Source: Owenia fusiformis (lineage: Eukaryota > Annelida > Polychaeta > Sabellida > Oweniidae). Taken from it: 64,000 nucleotides of DNA. Positions 12,764 through 24,565 of the stretch are shown piece by piece. Below the pieces are notes generated by a model, which had not been told where the DNA came from, made no database searches, and was given only the letters and a program-made list of their open reading frames with translations. Within the stretch, counting starts at the first letter, position 1; every line of letters starts with the position of its first letter. The DNA lies in NCBI GenBank assembly GCA_903813345.2, contig CAIIXF020000003.1, positions 10,244,931-10,308,930 of the forward strand. The letters are read 5' to 3'. Position numbers and translations under genes: made by a program.

Positions 12764-13107
12764 CTAAAATAAAGTACATCATTATACATATAGGATCGGA
12801 ATTTTGATATCATCTATTTTATTCAGCTATCCTTTCGACAAAAAAGTCTAATTAAGCAAACAATAGGTTGTAATGGTACTCCCGGGATTAGTTAAACTAC
12901 AGTCCATTTGTCAATCATATTATGGTATTTGTACGTCATTCCTCATGGTTCATTTCTACATATACATTTTTTTTTAAATTTATATTCACTTTAAATGTAA
13001 ATAACATTATAGATAAACAAAACTCAAATGACTGCCAATTTTAAAAACAGGCTTCAACGGTATTTTTGAATCATGAGAAAAATTGTCCCTTATACTTTCG
13101 TTTTTAC

Positions 13108-13221
13108 CTTGCTGTGGATTTATTTGAGTTGATTGTGTCTCGCCATGATCAATTTTTCTATCTGTCTCTTCTTCGCTACGCCTTAATGCCTCTTGAAGCT
13201 GTTCCTCTTCACTCAACCCAC
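13108..13221 (-). CDS. Putative UIM exon a of the GIMAP gene
   Basis: A 114-bp exon runs from acceptor cactcgtag to donor CAAG|GTAAAA, phase 1 on both sides. It encodes GGLSEEEQLQEALRRSEEET then a polar tail (DRKIDHGETQSTQINPQQ). EEEQLQEALRRSEEE matches the UIM consensus E-E-E-x-L-x-x-A-L-x-x-S-x-x-E at every defining position. The start 'GGLSEE' is identical to UIM exon b, so the two arose by exon duplication. UIMs bind ubiquitin in endocytic and proteasomal adaptors; pairing with an AIG1 GTPase would suggest recognition of ubiquitin-coated targets (inference). Confidence 0.75.
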
Positions 13222-14454
13222 CTACGAGTGAACAATCCAAATATGAGAAAACAATTAGGGTGATTGTTGTAGAACTATGGTCTGCCAAAGAAAAGTTCTC
13301 GCCTCGTATTACTTGATTCACGGGTAGTATCTAAAGCCCCGCTATGATTTAAAAATCGCGAGCAAGTTCCCGCTGAAATCGCGAGGAATAAAAAGAAGTC
13401 ATGGTTCTTTTTTGTGTTCTTGAATTGTATGATTTACAAAACGTTTTCTTTTAATTTTTCCCAATGATTACATGGTATTGAGACTAAAAAAGCAACTGCT
13501 GGAAAAAATGTATCACGAACGGTCGTCCTGTGGTTCGTTATTTGTCAATTGATGAGAGAAAGTATCATTTTGAATCTTTATCTTTATATTTCTATACGTT
13601 ATTGGTGAAGAACGATGTTGTCCTGTGGTTGAAATAACGATAGTGATATGAAATAAAGATGTACCGAGTTTCGCTTCCTAAAGCTTTACAGAACATTTTA
13701 TATTTAAATTTTATCATATCCCTCAAGGCCCCGCTTCTAGCAGGAGCAATAAAGCAAAGATCCCGCTGAAATCAGGAGGAGGCCCCGCTGAAAACATGAG
13801 GAGGTCCCGCTGAAAACAGGAGCAAGTGTCTCTCAAAAATGGAGTGAATCTCGATTATACCCTGAAAATCTCCCACTTTCGTACCCACCTTGATCCACTA
13901 TTGTAACCAGTTTGATGAATACATTATTTGTCAATACAATTCTCAATAACAGCAAATACAACTGTTAATATAGTTCATATTATGATACGTTGTTATGGAA
14001 AACTGCAGTATCATATTTCCATGCCATTTTACAGAATAAGAAAGATCATCTGAGAAATGTGAGTATTAGATCGGACGAAATGTTAAACATTTAACCTCAT
14101 TTTCATAATTTGAAGTAATATAAGTTATTGAATGATTTGAAGTGCAATGTAGGATACATTGTGCTCAAAAAATTCTGTATTGGCACGAGATGAAATCATT
14201 TGGAAATACAGCATATCGAGAGCACAATATATCATATGTTGCGCTTCAAATCGTTGTATAACGTTTTTTATCGTGTGATCTTACTACATAGTCAATAGGA
14301 AATATTCTGTATTCTCTGTATTGCAACTGTCCCCTCTGTTCCATCTTTGAGTACAAGTCGATATTCAGTAAGATACACGAATAAGCGTGCGTTTAGGTCA
14401 ACATAAAATGATTTAGTCAGAACAATGTTTATGAATATTATTCCGACATCAATC

Positions 14455-16072
14455 TCCTGTTGCTTACTTGCTTGCTCGCTTCCTCCCTTCCTTGCTTCTG
14501 TGCTTCCTTCCTTCCTTGCTTCCTGGCTTCCTTCCTCGCTTCCTCACATCCTTCCTTCGTCGCTTCCTTCCATCCTTGCTTCCTTCCTTCCTCGCTTTCT
14601 TCCTTCTTTGCTTCCTTGCTTCATTCCTTCCTTGCTTCCTCACTTCATTCCTTCGCTTCCTCCCTTCCTTCCTTCCTCACTTCCCTCCTTTCTTTCTTGC
14701 TCCCTTCCTTGCTTCCCTCCTCGCTTCCTTCCTCGCTTCCTTCCTTCCTCCCTTCCTTGCTTCCTCGCATTCTTGCATCCTTCCTTCCTCGCTTCCTTCT
14801 TTCCATCCTTGCTTCCTTCCTTCCTTTCTTGCATCCTCCCTTCCTCGCTTCCTCCCTTCCTTGCTTCCTCACTTCCTTCCTTCCTCGCTTCGTTCCTTCC
14901 TTGCTTCCTCGCTTACTTCCTTCCTCGCATCATTCCTTCCTTGCTTCCTCCTTTCCTTGCTTCCTCCCTTCCTTGCTTCTTTCCCTCCTTGCTTCCTCGC
15001 TTCCTTCCTTCCCGGCTTCCTTCCTTCCTTGCTTCTTTCCTTCCTCGCTTCCTACCTTCCTTTCTTCCTCGCCTCTTCTTTTCTTGCTTCCTTCCTTCTT
15101 TGCTTCCTTCCTTCCTCGGATCTTTCCTTTCTCGCTTGCTTCCCACCTTGCTTCCTTCCTTCCTCGCTTCATTCCTTCCTTGCTTCCTCGCCTCTCTCTT
15201 TCATCGCTTTCTTCCTTCCCTCCTTGCTTCCTCGCTTCCTTCCTTCCTCGCTTTTCTTGCTTCCTTCCTTCCTTGCTTCCTCGCTTCCTTCCGTCCTCGC
15301 ATCTTTCCTTCCTCGCTTCCTTCCTACCTTGCTTCCTTCCTTCCTTGCTTCCTCGCTTCCTTCCTTCCTTCCTCGCTTCCCTCTTTCCTTCGATGCTTTT
15401 TTCCTTCCTCGCTCCCTTTCCTCCTTCTTTGTTTCCTCGCTTTCTTCATAAATTTCTTCCTCACTTCCTTTCCTCCTTCCTTCCTTGCTTCATTCCTTCC
15501 TTCGATGCTTCCTCGCTTGCTTTCTTCCTTGCTTCCTCGCTTCCTTCCTTCCTCGATTCCTTCCTTCCTCACTTCCCTCTTTCATTCCTTGCTTCCTCGC
15601 TTCCTTTTTTCCTCCTTCCTTGCACCCTCGATTCCTTCGTTTTTTCCTCGCGTCCTTCCTTTTTTGCTTCATTCCTTCCTTGCTTCATCGCTTCCTCCCT
15701 CGCTTCCTTCTCTACTCCTTCCTTGCTTCCTCGCTTTCTTCTTTCCTTGCTTCCTCGATTCCTTCCTTCCTCACTTGCATCCTCCCTTCCTTGCTTCCTC
15801 ACTTCCTTCTTTCCTCCTTCCTTGCTTCCTCGTTTCCTTCATTCTTTCCTCGCGTTGTTCTTTTGTCGCTTCATTCCTTCCTTGCTTCCTTCCCTCCTTG
15901 CTTTCTCGCCTTCTTCCTTACTTACTTCCTTCCTTGCTTTTTTCCTTCCTTCCTTTCTTGTGTCTTTGCTTGCTTCCTTCCTTCCTTGATTCATCGTTTC
16001 CTTCCTTCTTTGCTTCCTGGCTTCCTTTCTTCCTCGTTCCCTTCCTTGCTTCCTTCCTTGCTTCCTTCCTTG
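14455..16072. repeat. 1.6-kb CTTCCTTCCTTGCTTCCTCG satellite
   Basis: A nearly pure polypyrimidine tract of imperfect CTTCC, TTGCTTCC and TCGCTTCC units. All three forward frames stay open for hundreds of codons (about 568, 509 and 327) as FLPSLLASFLP repeats. The reverse strand gives GRKEARKEG repeats. This is a compositional effect: no frame is favoured and the strand is almost free of A. Confidence 0.95.
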
Positions 16073-16084
16073 AAGGAAAGATAG

Positions 16085-16490
16085 AAGAAAACAATTTACA
16101 AAAGATCGAACCCACGCACGCAAGAACGTAGTTACAAACGAACGCACGAATGAACGCACGCACGAACGAACACACAAACGAACGCAAAAAGAACGAACAG
16201 ACGAACGCACGCATGAATGGACGGTTGAACGAAAGCACGCACGGACGAACGGACGGTTAGACGGACGAACCCACGAACGAAAGGGCAGTCAGACGAAAGC
16301 AAGCACAAACGGACGGTCAGACGAACGCATGCGCACACAAACGGACGGACAATCGCACGAACGGATGCACGCACGAACGAACGAATGGTCGGATGAACGC
16401 ACGCATGAACGAACGGACCGTCGGACGAACGCACGCACGAACGAACGGTCGGTCGAATGCACGCACGAATGAACGGTCGGACAAAGAGAC
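16085..16490. repeat. ACGAACGCACGA-type satellite
   Basis: Irregular runs of acgaacg, cacgcacg and ggacggtcgg words, directly abutting the polypyrimidine array. Opposite-strand frames such as VRSFVRAFVR are simple-repeat translations. It looks like an expanded tetranucleotide (ACGA/ACGC/ACGG) locus. Confidence 0.9.
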
Positions 16491-17274
16491 CAATGAAATA
16501 TATGTGTCCTCAGAAGTATAATCCTTGGAATAGTTAATTATCTAGAATGTACATTTAACTCCGAAATGCACAAAGTCTATTTACATATAAAAATTTGATC
16601 ATGCCGCTGACAGATGGATTAGACTGCCTGAAGTTGAAGAAGAAATATTTGTGATGTTGCCATAGAATGATATATTATGTGACTGTCATTAATACGTTAT
16701 TTGCACATTCGTGTACGTTCATATAAAGAAGCTCACTATATTCATGGAATAATGATGAAGCTTTCCTCGTGATCGAAGCGGGTAGTCGTGAAATTTGCTC
16801 GTGTTTTCAGCGGGGTCTCCTCATGTTTTCAGCGGGGCCTCCTCATTTTTTCAGCGGGGCCACTGGAACACCTTTAATCATGTATTTCGACCCCCATGGC
16901 AGGTGTCATTGTCCAGTAACTTATCAATACAGACCATCTTGATCCGATATTTATTATGGAGTATGTAAATCGTATTTATTGCCTTTATTTTAACGATAAA
17001 GGTAATATATGAGCAGTAAATTATGCAAACGTGCATGTTGACGCCCCTTTCCTTCATGCAAGTAAAAAATAATCATTTTTCATGTCATTTTTTGTCAAAT
17101 ATATCTGTTTTCAAAGTTTTGCTGGAGTATCAAAGAACGGTAATAAGTATTTTCATCCTTTTGGTTCATTTTCCAAAGTGATACAAATAAACAGGACTAT
17201 GCTCGCGATTTCAGCGGGAACTTGCTCGCGACTTTTCAATCATAACGGGGCTTTAGATACTACCCGTGTTGATT

Positions 17275-19090
17275 GATTGACATGAATATAAAGGTAGTGT
17301 ATAAGGCAAACAGTTGTAATTAGGTGCCAGGAGAACGACCGAAAGTGGGACCTTGAGTGTTTAATATTACACGTCCCCTTACAAATATCTAAGCACATGT
17401 GCCAAAGGGAAAGGACCAAAAGTTGTAATAGAACTTAGCAAGAAAAAGCAAACTCTAAGTGCATACCAGTTAAGAAAAACAAACCCCGTATATCCCAAAA
17501 CCATGATCTTATGTGAAAAGAAACAATGTCTAATACCCCATTCCCCCATCATTCAAGAGCCGATATCACAATCCAAGATCAGAACACCAAGGGACACCAA
17601 ATTATCTTAAAATACCCCTATATACTAGTATATAGTTTCAGACACATATGGTGGAACATGATATAACACATCATTCTGCCCAATATATAAGAACACAAAT
17701 TAGACAATTTATTCTGAAAACAGATGACTGCATTGGCTTAACCTTGACCTAGATCAAGGATGAAATTATTGTGTTCGCCAGCTTATGTATTCGAATCTTG
17801 TTCAAAAGTATAATTTAATTGTTGTCATATTTTTGTAAAATACATGTATTTCGTGTTACTTTTAAATTAGTTATTGAGGGCAACGCTCACTTTCGTAACA
17901 GTTCTCGAGAATCTGAATGCAAATTAGCGAGATTTCACCTAAAACCGTGTGGAGTTGAATTCTGTTTCGTTTTAAAATACCTGCTATATCACTCATACCT
18001 GTTAAATCATGATATGCCATACTGCCTGAATAACTTGAACCATGAAATCTACCGCAACCTAAAATAATAGTACAATAACGTCATTTCGAAGGGCAATATA
18101 GTGAAATATTGGACCGAGGTTCATTTTACAGAATGTTTTCAATAATTGGTTTGAGAGAAAAACATTGTTGAATTCAGTTCACCATATCGATACCAATCCT
18201 TTGCCTACATTGAATAACAGTTAATAGTATAACAGTCAATTTAACAAAATATTATATTTGCTAAAATAAAAAACTTTGTCTTAAAACTTCACTATGTTAG
18301 ATCACTAGCAGTTACTTACCAGCATCCTTCCTGTCTGTTATTCTCCCATTCACCCCTGTGCTACTTATGTTGATGTACGATAACCTAAAGTTTCTCAGAT
18401 TTTCAAAACTTCTATTTGATTTGAAGTGATGTTAAAGACAAGTGGCATGTCATGCCATATTCAGTAAGTTGACTTGACATGCTGGTTAATCAGTTACACA
18501 TGATATTGGCGTTTGTCAATTTGGTAATTGTTGTATTTTGAGAACTTCGCAATAAAAACGTTATTTAGAAACTGAAAGTTGCTTCTATTATGGTCTAACA
18601 TCAAACGAAAGATTATCAATAAATCAAGGGGCATACAGGTTTAAGCACTTGTTTTTAAACATCTTATATTATTCAGTTTCGTTTAGACTATGAGAGCGTT
18701 TAGTGAGTCGATTCATAAAACATGTACCCTTTGTTTATGAACTGTATGCGATATTACGATTAAGTTTCCTAAACATCTTCCGTCCAATGTCAACCAACAT
18801 ACTAGACTATTGACATTGGCATTTTCTAACGAGTCATGTTAAGAAACCACATAATGGTATAAATGGATGTGGTATATAGTGGTGTATATAAACTGTTTTA
18901 TATTCACTTAAAACATTATCTAGTATATAAGGTCAATTATTTTGAACTACTTACTCAAAACAAAATCAAAAAGCGTAAGGTCCAAATAGATTGGATGTTG
19001 TGTAGAAGAGTTCGAGTATAAAATGTCTCTAATAACCGTGATAGGTTCAAATGCCATTGCAGCTTTCAACAGGGTCCTTCTGTCTAAATA
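17275..19090. other. Intergenic DNA with one dispersed repeat
   Basis: No convincing gene was seen. A segment at about 18125-18215 is shared with 58022-58112. On the minus strand near 18312 a strong donor (GCTG|GTAAGT) follows a short open stretch, which could be an upstream exon of the GIMAP transcript. No acceptor in a compatible phase or ATG was found, so it is not called. Confidence 0.4.
18125..18215. repeat. Dispersed repeat shared with 58022-58112
   Basis: Both copies contain gagaaaaacattgttgaatt and caccatatcgatac with few differences. The copy in gene B lies in an open frame (NDWFKRKTLLNSVHHID) faintly like C-terminal parts of CR1/L2-type retrotransposon proteins, so it may be a retrotransposon fragment. 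Confidence 0.6.
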
Positions 19091-19092
19091 TA

Positions 19093-20087
19093 CAGGGTGT
19101 CTCAAAAAATGTACCCAAAAGTATATCAAGAGCACAGATAAACCAATCAATATTTTCAGACATTTTTTGCATGGTCATGTAGCTAAAACATGAAAGTTTT
19201 CTCCCCAATACACCATTTTTATTTCAGTCTTGTCTTTCTGATGCTTTAACCCTTTACCTTTTACACCACATAATCGATGTAACCTCATATTTCGATGACA
19301 GCCTGCATCCTTACTGCTACATTATTCATCACATTTGATAATAATTACGGTGGAATGTTTTGGATTTCTCTTTGGATGTTGCCCTTAAGTTGTTCTCGGT
19401 CTTTTTGCTTGGAATGAGCATTAAAACACTCCTTCAAATAGCCACAGAGAAAGATGTTTGAGGATGACAATGGCAGGACAAACACAGATAATCAGGTCAA
19501 TTATCGGCAAATGATTCAGGAGTTACCTTCCAGAGTTAGGCAGGCTAGCCTGGAGACAAAATAATATCCAAATGAAAACACAGTGGTCTCAAATTGATAC
19601 ACACAACAAAGGCTACACTAGAATGATAGAATCCCAACCAATGCAGTTTCTTGAACCTCTAGCCTCTCTGTATAAGGGGGCTATAAGACATCATGAGGGC
19701 CTCCCTATTCACCATATTTTAGGGCCCATACTTTTTCTCTGAGGCTATTTGAAGGACCATTTTTATGCTAAACCCAAGCTAAGAGACCTAGAACAACTTA
19801 AGACCAGCATCCAAACAGAAATCAAAGCATTTCACCAGAAATATCAAATGTGATGAACAATGTAGTAGTAGGGATGCAAACTGTCATCGAAATATGAGAT
19901 TACATTAAATATGCGGTGTAAAAGGTAACGGGTTAAAGTATCAAAAATGTAAACTGAATTAAAAACTGTGTATAGGGGAAAAAACTTTCATCTTTTATCT
20001 ACAAGGCCATGCAAAAAATGTCTGAAAATATTGATTGGTTTGTCTATGCTGTTGATATACCTTTGGGTACATTTTTTGAGACACCCT
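19093..20087. mobile_element. Mariner-type element, copy 1 (ACAGGGTGTCTC family)
   Basis: Termini CAGGGTGTCTCAAAAAATGT and the inverse at 20087 extend as an inverted repeat for about 90 bp, including 'accaatcaatattttcagac'. They are flanked by TA-rich sequence. The about 1-kb interior has no intact frame. It is homologous to 47086-47985, sharing blocks such as 'gatgaacaatgtag' and 'ctgtcatcgaaatatgag'. Confidence 0.85.
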
Positions 20088-20659
20088 ATATAAGGTCCAA
20101 AAACGCCAAAAAGACACATTTAAAACAATGGCAACTTAAAAATTGGCGCTCTCAGTTATGTAGCGTTTATAGCAGGCATTTGACCACCGCCCCGGTAATT
20201 TGAAGTCTTATTTAAAATCAATACGTCAACCTGTACGCAAAGTTGCCCTATACAAATGCATCTAGTTTTCTATAATACATATTTCAAACAAGCTCGTTTA
20301 GTAAGCTATTTGGAGCTGAAACATGTATGACGCACATAATTTTCTTCAGAAAGCATTATATTAATGTGCATTCCAATCATAATTCCGAGCATTGTATTCA
20401 ATAGACATGAGTATTATTATTCTCGTTAACACCAACGCGAAATTGTAAATCTCCTATTCTAAGCACAGCTCTGAAGCTGATCTGGTATTTGAAGTAGACT
20501 TACACCCCAGTCACATTTCCTACGGCGACCTTGCGGTTTATCATTTCTACGGCCAGTAACATTTCTACGCTCGCCGTGGAATTTCTGCGCTCTCATACTT
20601 TTACAGTCACATTTCCCACGGCAGCCGCACGGTGAATTTTAAATTTCTGTTGATAAATA

Positions 20660-23600
20660 ATAATTTTTTCATTTTATTTACATCGGGACAATTTATAAAT
20701 GTTATTCATGGTAATTATATCAAATGAAAAGTACCCAAACATGCAATAGCTCAATGTGTTAACGTGAATGCTATTGATAATGACATGTTAAACCTATCTG
20801 ACCACCTCCCGATTAAATTAACCGTTTGTCCAAAGCAAGAGGTCTTTTTCAAAAAAAAACTGTTAAAAAGAATGAAACAGAACGAGTCTCGTGGAAAAAA
20901 TCATCCTTAGAACATTTAAATGATTATTCCAATGAAGTTCATCGCTTAGTAGAAGAGCGCCTTATGCCTGTGCTAGCTAGATCGAGTGAGTTACGTGATA
21001 AAAGGTTTATCGACGACTGTTTTAATCTGCTAACTTCGATATTTCACGAGGCAGCAAATAAAACTCTCCCTAAAACCAAATACTGTAAACATTTAAAACC
21101 GTACTGGAATCAATCATTGAAAGCTATAGTAATTCAAAAGAAATCCACGTGGAATCGATGGATTATGCATGGAAAACCGCGCTCTCCGGGAAATGTTCAC
21201 TGGGATACATATAAGGATGCAAAAAGATGTTTTAGGCGGGAATTGTGAAAATGTGAGCAAAACTATGAAATCCGATGTCAGAAGGAGATTGACGAGCTAG
21301 AAGAAATATCTTTAAACCAATTCTGGCATCTGGTTAAAAAATGGAAGCCACGATCAGCTCCGAATATTGCAATCAAAACAGATGATGGAGTTATATTGAC
21401 TGATGATAACGACGTCACAAATGAATGGAGATCTTATTTTATGAAATTGGTGTCTGCTCATGGAAGTGATCAAGATGACTATGAAAATATGTTTTTTCAA
21501 AATGTTAATAATGATATCGCCAGAATGGAGCATGAAAGCTTTCTAAACAATGATCTAGCATTCGAACAACCTGTTTCTGTAGCAGAAATTGAAAAGGTTA
21601 TTTCCAAGCTTTCAAAAAATAAAGCCCCTGGTTTGGACCAAATATGCTCAGAACATTTAAACAAAGGAGGTACAATCGTTTTAAACGTACTTGTAGAATT
21701 ATTTAATTGTATAATATCTTTGGAACATATCCCTGATAATTTCAAATTGGGTGTCTTGATTCCGTTATTCAAAGGCGGTGTAAAAGATCCCCTAAATAAG
21801 GATCACCACAGGGGCATCACACTGATGACGTCATACATGAAAATAATGGAACGGTTAATGATGATAAGAAGTGAACAATGCAATTGTCTTGAACCCAAGT
21901 CTGAAATGCAAGGTGTTGGTCTTCCAAAATGCTCAAGCATTCACACGTCACTTCTAGCCAGAGAGGCTATATCCCATGGACTTGAGTTAGGCAATGACGT
22001 CATCGTGACGTCACTAGATATTAAAAAAGCCTTCGATAGTGTGTGTTACTATATAAATTATACAATCAAGGTATTAATGGCAAGTTATGGAGGTAAATCA
22101 AATTATCCTATAATCGCTACAGATGTACAATTAAGGCTTCTCCAAACTGCCCCATGTCTGAACCTTTTGTTGTTGAAAAGGGGGTCCACCAGGGCGGAAT
22201 TTATTCTATGGAATTGTATGCCAGATTTACAAATGATTAACTAAATGAAATACAAAAATGTAACATTGGTAGCACTATATGTTGTATTAACTCAACAAGC
22301 CCCATATTTGCAGATGATACTGTCTTAATTGCATATCATGCCAAATCAATGCAGCAACTATTGGATAAGGTGTATCGATACAGTGTTAAATGGAGATTCC
22401 AATATCACCCAGACAAATGCCAAACAGTCGTTTTTAGTTATCAAAGGGATCCGCCTAAACCCCACTTACTACTCGGGGGGAAACAGTTACAGGTAGTTGA
22501 TTCAATGCAGTATGTAGGATTACACCTTACACCAAAATCATATTTAAGCTATGTAGACAATGCCGTCTCTAAAGGAAGGCGTACTATGAATGCCTATATT
22601 GGTGTGACATCATCGATCATCAACCCCACGAACCCCTTAACTGCCTCAAGATTGTACTGGTCGATATGTATGCCATCTCTAACATATGGCCTGGAACTAA
22701 TTTCTGTGAACGAGCAAGCATTGAGTAAACTGGAAGGAGGGCATAGAGAAATTGCTAAAAAGAAACTGGTCATAGTAAGATTAACCTTTGCAACGCACTA
22801 TAACCTTCATAAACTGTCCCCAATTGGAGATTGTCTTAAGATAGCTAGATCTTTTGGACTTCTGGGTGATGTATATAAAATGCTTAATGTTGGAACTATT
22901 CCAAAATTGCAATGGAAAAGACGTGTGAAAAATGTTGTGTATGAACGGGAATTAAGCAATTGGAGAGTACAGTGTATTTTGTTTGAAAAATTGTCTTTAT
23001 TCAGAATGGTTCAAAAAGAGATAAATCCCCTTGTATGGTGGACCCTAGCAAAATGTAATCCCATGCTACTTAAACCATGTAGAACCATGGTTAAATTATT
23101 AACGGGTGAAGGAAACCTAATGGTTAACTGTAAACGGTGGTCGGGTGGCAAGATAAATGATCTATGCTTGGTATGTGGCGAAGCTATTGAGAATTTAGTT
23201 CATATGGTACTAGAATGTCCGGGGCATAAGGCAAAACGAAAAGATATTGAGAATATTCTTATTCAGATGTACCTTGATACCCCTCTCCCACCGAATGACG
23301 TGTTATTACCGATTTTATTTGGCGAAAATAATGTACTGACAGAGGATCAATATATTAAGATAGCTCTGTCAATTTATGGAATGTATGAGGCAAGACCAAA
23401 TGTAGATTTTTGATTAGTTAACCATAATTTTTAATGAGATTTGGTTTGATAAATGATAGTTGGACAATATCATATTGTAGCTAAAGGGTAATAGGTAAAG
23501 TGTAGGTTAACTGACGGCGTCAACGCGGTAGCCTGACGTCCGTCAACGGCAAATATTAGGTGGAGAACTTGTTTTCTTATTGCATGTAACAGATAGTAGT

Positions 23601-23888
23601 AACTTGACGGCGTCAACGCGGTAGCCTGGCGTCCGTCAACAGCAAATATTAGGTGGAGAACTTGTTTTTCTTATTGCATGTAACAGATAGTAGTAACTTG
23701 ACGGCGTCAACGCGGTAGCCTGACGTCCGTCAACACCAGGGATTGGTTGTACATAAACATTTTAATTTTTTTATTTTTTATTATTGTTTGTAACATAATA
23801 ATCTCAACCCCTTATGTAATATTTTATATAACACATGTAAACACACCAATTCTGGTGGATAAAATAAACATAAATAAATAAATAAAAG
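20660..23888 (+). pseudogene. Broken non-LTR retrotransposon (endonuclease tail, RT, CCHC)
   Basis: 5'-truncated LINE. The start keeps the end of an AP-like endonuclease (LNLSDHLPIKL, about 20793-20825). A linker follows to 21245, with an in-frame TGA at 21246-21248. Reverse transcriptase comes next: 'KNKAPGLDQICSEHL', motif A 'VTSLDIKKAFDSV' (near 22010-22040), 'GVHQGG', and catalytic FADD near 22306-22318. At least two frameshifts (about 22045 and 22245) disrupt it. The last frame (22349-23413) covers the RT thumb and a C-terminal zinc knuckle, CLVCGEAIENLVHMVLECPG. Then come three 93-96-bp tandem repeats (23508-23735) and an AATA-rich tail ending near 23888. The clade cannot be set by eye. 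The element is inactive. Confidence 0.88.
23508..23735 (+). repeat. 3' tandem repeats of the non-LTR element
   Basis: Three near-identical units, each with 'ttgacggcgtcaacgcggta' and 'ctgacgtccgtcaac', start near 23508, 23602 and 23698. Each unit also contains a short palindrome (gttgacg/cgtcaac). Such arrays are common in the 3' UTR of non-LTR retrotransposons. Confidence 0.85.
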
Positions 23889-24565
23889 TGATCGTGAAAC
23901 ATTGACAAATAATGATTCAATCTTGTTGAGCCAATTGATTTCTACGGGGACCTCAGAAATGAACAAATATAATAACTCCGAGTTATAATTTCTACGGCGA
24001 CCCTGCGGCCTGTAAAAAATGGATACGCCGTACGGAGGCCGCAAGGCGAGCGTAGTTTTCCTACGCTCGCCGCAGAAATACACTGATTTAATTGTATTGA
24101 TCTGCGGTCGACACACGGCCTCCGTACGACAAATGTGACTGGGGTGTAAGTAGCGCTTGTTTTGTATGCGCGCTATATACATTATTGTATTCATACATTA
24201 TACATACATTCATACATCTGCATACTAAATCACTGATTCTTATATGTAAATGTCTGTAGCAACGTACCATGTTTGGAGTTTGTGTAGATTTAACTATAAA
24301 ATTCATCAAGTTGTTGTTGTTGTGTTGCATAAGCCGCTTTTTCCTCGGCAGTTAGTCTCTTGTGCTTTTTCCTTGTATTTTCACTATGTGCTTTCTCTCG
24401 TACTTTATTCACTTGTTGCGCAGATTTTCAAAGTGTCATTCATTATTCATATTATTTCTATATTTCTCTCTCTCTTTCTTGTAGATTTCTTATAACACAT
24501 AAAAAAGCAGTCATTATCTGTAATTATAATTAAACAGTCTCTGTCTGTTTCATGGTTTGTTAATA

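Larger units (their letters stand above)
13319..17268. mobile_element. 3.95-kb non-autonomous element with long TIRs and satellite core
   Basis: The ends are inverted copies over about 68 bp, starting CACGGGTAGTATCTAAAGCC. A perfect 6-bp direct repeat, TTGATT, flanks the element (13313-13318 and 17269-17274) and is read as the target-site duplication. Subterminal arrays of a CCCGCTGAAAACA motif occur on both sides (about 13730-13830, and inverted at about 16795-16865). Between them lie two simple-sequence arrays. No transposase was seen. The superfamily is uncertain; termini and duplication length do not fit mariner. Confidence 0.85.
20499..24150. mobile_element. TIR element carrying a nested non-LTR retrotransposon
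   Basis: CTTACACCCCAGTCACATTT at 20499-20518 is a perfect 20-base inverse of 24131-24150. The subterminal regions repeat 'cctacggcgacc', 'ctacgctcgccg' motifs in both orientations. The interior is mostly the retrotransposon at about 20660-23888, so the original element was short (about 400 bp) and was later invaded. No confident target duplication was read. Confidence 0.75.

Noticed and set aside
14425-16131. Long open frames of 568, 509 and 327 codons on the plus strand and several on the minus strand
   Set aside because: They are translations of a low-complexity CTTCC satellite, open in all frames, with no domain, no start context and no conservation.
18312-18440. Possible minus-strand first exon with a GTAAGT donor upstream of the UIM exons
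   Set aside because: The donor is strong and the phase fits, but no in-frame ATG or compatible acceptor was found, and about 4 kb of transposon lies between.
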